NCBI GenBank assembly: GCA_024403775.1
Contig: JAKSRE010000013.1
Span: forward strand, 1 to 64,000
Length of the DNA stretch: 64,000 nucleotides
Reading direction: 5' to 3'
Source of the DNA: Clostridia bacterium
GTDB taxonomy: Bacteria; Bacillota; Clostridia; Saccharofermentanales; Saccharofermentanaceae
Shown here in pieces: positions 61,959 through 64,000 of the stretch. Numbering within the stretch: position 1 is the stretch's first letter; the number at the start of each line of letters is the position of its first letter. Under the pieces are notes generated by a model. That model did no database searches. It was not told the DNA's origin and saw only the letters and a list, made by a program, of their open reading frames with translations. The translations under genes and the position numbers were made by a program.

Positions 61959-62510
61959 TTGTTCGGTAAGAGTAAGGAAATCTGGCTTGTTGCAGGCTTG
62001 GGAAATCCAGGTGATAAGTATGCCTATAATTGGCATAACTGTGGATTTCTTGCACTGGAATTGATGGCAGATAAATGTGGTATCAGACTTGATAAGACTA
62101 AGCATAAAGGACTTTTTGGCAAGGGCACTATCTCAGGTAAAGAGGTAATGCTAGTTAAGCCAATGACTTTTATGAATAATTCAGGTGAGTGTATAGCCGA
62201 GATGGCAAGATATTATAAAATTGATCCGTCTCATATCATTGTTATTTACGATGATATTGATATCGCTTTGGGTAAAATCAGAGTCAGAGCACAGGGTTCC
62301 GCTGGAACACATAATGGAATGAAATCAATTATCAAGCTTCTTGGTACTGAAGGATTTCCAAGAGTAAGAATTGGTTATGGACCAGTTCCAGAGCACCTTA
62401 CATTACTTGACTATGTACTTATGGATATTCCTAAGGAACAGCGCCCACTCGTAAACGAATCCTTTATACAGGCAGTAGATCAGACAATTAAGTGGATAGA
62501 GGAGCACTAA
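61959..62510 (+). CDS. pth: Peptidyl-tRNA hydrolase
   Basis: A 183-residue enzyme that releases tRNA from peptidyl-tRNA that has dropped off the ribosome. It begins LFGKSKEIWLVAGLGNPGDKY, then NWHNCGFLALELMADKCG with the catalytic His, MLVKPMTFMNNSGECI with the substrate-binding Asn, and VIYDDIDIALGKIRVRAQGSA with the Asp, completing the active site. The start is TTG at 61959 with AAGGAGAAC before it. It lies 45 bp after glmU and ten bases before mfd, and is co-transcribed with both. Confidence 0.95.
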   Translation: MFGKSKEIWLVAGLGNPGDKYAYNWHNCGFLALELMADKCGIRLDKTKHKGLFGKGTISGKEVMLVKPMTFMNNSGECIAEMARYYKIDPSHIIVIYDDIDIALGKIRVRAQGSAGTHNGMKSIIKLLGTEGFPRVRIGYGPVPEHLTLLDYVLMDIPKEQRPLVNESFIQAVDQTIKWIEEH

Positions 62511-62520
62511 TCTATTTTTT

Positions 62521-64000
62521 ATGACTCTTGGTGAAGAGACACAGGCTTTTGGAGTAAATGAACTTCTCGATTTAATAAATCGAGACGATATTTTGATGCA
62601 AAAATTCGATGAAGCCTTCGCTGATGAGCGTCATTTAAACCTTACTGGTATGTGTGAACAGCAGAAGGCTTATATGGTTGCAGCTCTCTCCAAAGCGAGA
62701 GGTAAAAAGCCGGTAGTAATTGTTGCTGATGCTGGAAGAGCCAGAACATTTAAGAGTAATTTATCCGCTTTTATTGAAGGCGAGGTAGTTACGCTTTTCC
62801 CAGAAGATATTGACTATATTAATGCCTTTGCCAGATCTCACGAACTTGAGATGGGTAGAACAGCAGTATTAACCAGACTTTTGACGGGCAATTTTGATGC
62901 CTTAATAATTTGTGCGGGTGCTATTTTAAATCTCTATGAGCGACCAACAGATTATAAAAGCAGATTTATAAACTTAAGTTTTGGTGGAACATATAAGCCG
63001 GACGAGGCCGTAAAGCACTTGGTTTTCCTTGGCTATGAGCGTTGTGCCATGGTTAAGGAGAGAGGTGAGTTTGCACTTCGTGGCGATATCCTTGATGTAT
63101 TTCCACCTGAATCTGATTATCCGATAAGAATCAGTTTCTTTGATGATTCAATTGATTCAATGCGTGCATTTGCAGTAGGAGATCAGCGTTCAATTCGTAA
63201 CCTTACGGCTTTAACTATTGGTCCTGCAAGACAGTACATAATCAATGAGGCTCAGCGTCTTGAATTAGCGAAGAAAATTAACCATCATGCTAATGTTAAC
63301 AGTGAAGAGATTCGTAAAGAGTCAAAAACAAAGATTGCAGATATTCTTTTAAGAACTGCTGCAAATGACGGTGAGATGGCTTCAACTGGTAATAAGATGC
63401 TTCCTCTTAACAAGTACTCTGCTATCCTTTGGGATAAGGCATATTCAGTACTTGATTATATTGATACAAAAACATCTGTAGTCTATCTTGATGAATTTGC
63501 AGAGGTTAAATCCAGAATGGACGCATATTTTGCGGATCATTATGGAAGAACACAGCATGCATATGAGATTGGAAGCATATCAAAGGTTGCTTTCGAGTCT
63601 GTATTTACAATAAATGAGCCTATGAAGGCAATAGATAAACTTAAGACAGTTGTAGCTATGGCTATGCTTCCTTCAATGTCGAACGGCCTTCCAGGAGCAG
63701 TAAAAGCTGAAGCTTTTGGTTCAGCAACAGACAGCTATAAAGGAAATGCAGAAGGATTTGCCAAAGATGTCGAGGCACTTAAGGGCAATGGCCTTTGTGT
63801 TCTTATGTCTTCGGGTGGCAAGAGAACAGAGAAGCTTCTTGAGCAGCTTTCTGAACTCAGAATTGTCGAAAGTGATAACTTCCACAATATAAAAGTTAAT
63901 TTAAACAGCGGATTTGTATATCGTAAGATTGGCCTGATGGTAGTTGGTTCCAATGATGTATTTGGTACTGACTCAGTTATGAAGGTTAAGAAGAAAAATA
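62521..64000 (+). CDS. mfd: Transcription-repair coupling factor, N-terminal part (truncated by window end)
   Basis: The open frame starts at ATG 62521 and runs off the right edge with 493 complete codons visible. It covers the UvrB-homology region: TGMCEQQKAYMVAAL, VVIVADAGRARTFKSNL, VTLFPEDIDYINAFA and the diagnostic ERGEFALRGDILDVFPPESDYPIRI. The helicase motor and C-terminus lie outside. Mfd frees stalled RNA polymerase at DNA damage and recruits UvrA. No strong ribosome site precedes the ATG, which fits coupling to pth ten bases upstream. Confidence 0.93.
   Translation, partial: MTLGEETQAFGVNELLDLINRDDILMQKFDEAFADERHLNLTGMCEQQKAYMVAALSKARGKKPVVIVADAGRARTFKSNLSAFIEGEVVTLFPEDIDYINAFARSHELEMGRTAVLTRLLTGNFDALIICAGAILNLYERPTDYKSRFINLSFGGTYKPDEAVKHLVFLGYERCAMVKERGEFALRGDILDVFPPESDYPIRISFFDDSIDSMRAFAVGDQRSIRNLTALTIGPARQYIINEAQRLELAKKINHHANVNSEEIRKESKTKIADILLRTAANDGEMASTGNKMLPLNKYSAILWDKAYSVLDYIDTKTSVVYLDEFAEVKSRMDAYFADHYGRTQHAYEIGSISKVAFESVFTINEPMKAIDKLKTVVAMAMLPSMSNGLPGAVKAEAFGSATDSYKGNAEGFAKDVEALKGNGLCVLMSSGGKRTEKLLEQLSELRIVESDNFHNIKVNLNSGFVYRKIGLMVVGSNDVFGTDSVMKVKKKN

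Overview
The window looks like a chromosomal segment of a low-GC anaerobic Firmicute, most likely a gut or rumen Lachnospiraceae (Butyrivibrio/Pseudobutyrivibrio-like). Reasons: gram-positive gene orders (glmU-pth-mfd), strong AGGAGG ribosome sites, extended -10 promoters (TGnTATAAT), many lipoproteins, aldo/keto reductases with C-terminal 4Fe-4S domains, class I Fe-S fumarase, ATP-type PEP carboxykinase, and phosphoglycerate kinase fused to triosephosphate isomerase. The taxon is inference from gene content only.

Layout. 1-3.1 kb: end of a ChvE-type sugar-binding protein, then mmsA/mmsB (multiple-monosaccharide ABC importer), with an intra-operon hairpin. 3.2-5.5 kb: YczE/YitT-like membrane protein, then divergent bioY and birA sharing a control region with two BirA operators. 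5.7-13.2 kb: VOC protein, two Fe-S aldo/keto reductases, GGDEF protein, lipoprotein, MATE pump. 13.4-17.0 kb: accessory island with a decayed RHS/YD-repeat gene ending in an AHH nuclease toxin, followed by an intact two-domain immunity protein. 17.2-21.2 kb: large SpaA-type surface protein with a Pro/Thr stalk, and a DMT exporter. 21.4-28.9 kb: central metabolism (pgk-tpi fusion, pckA), YugP-type metallopeptidase, tyrS, and intergenic stretches filled with structured repeats. 29.0-31.0 kb: three tandem paralogous lipoproteins. 31.1-36.1 kb: GH31 glycosidase, degenerate iron-ADH-like protein, CCA-adding enzyme. 36.3-39.5 kb: two pilin-like proteins and a zinc-ribbon coiled-coil protein. 39.6-45.1 kb: degenerate GGDEF-EAL protein, two-subunit fumarase, HAD hydrolase, an Ala/Lys-rich SCP2-like protein, GlsB-type membrane protein. 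45.2-49.1 kb: polytopic membrane protein, PutP symporter, tRNA-Thr. 49.2-57.0 kb: a surface-glycan cluster (ABC exporter, four GT4 glycosyltransferases, two paralogous small proteins). 57.0-60.4 kb: minus-strand operon of sugar nucleotidyltransferase, VanY-type carboxypeptidase, lipoprotein, AzlC, AzlD. 60.5-64 kb: glmU-pth-mfd (mfd runs off the end).

The strongest unexplained signal is non-coding. Three intergenic regions (5580-5653, 23538-23933, 27403-27525) carry nested palindromes of three unrelated sequences that follow one plan: an outer arm, an inner hairpin made of the same half-site, a spacer usually containing GCCTGTTT or similar, and an outer arm again. On the right side the same-orientation half-sites always start 22 bp apart. 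A second signal is the palindrome CTTTTCGAAAAG: three exact copies and two one-mismatch copies, all intergenic and near promoters of metabolic or housekeeping genes.
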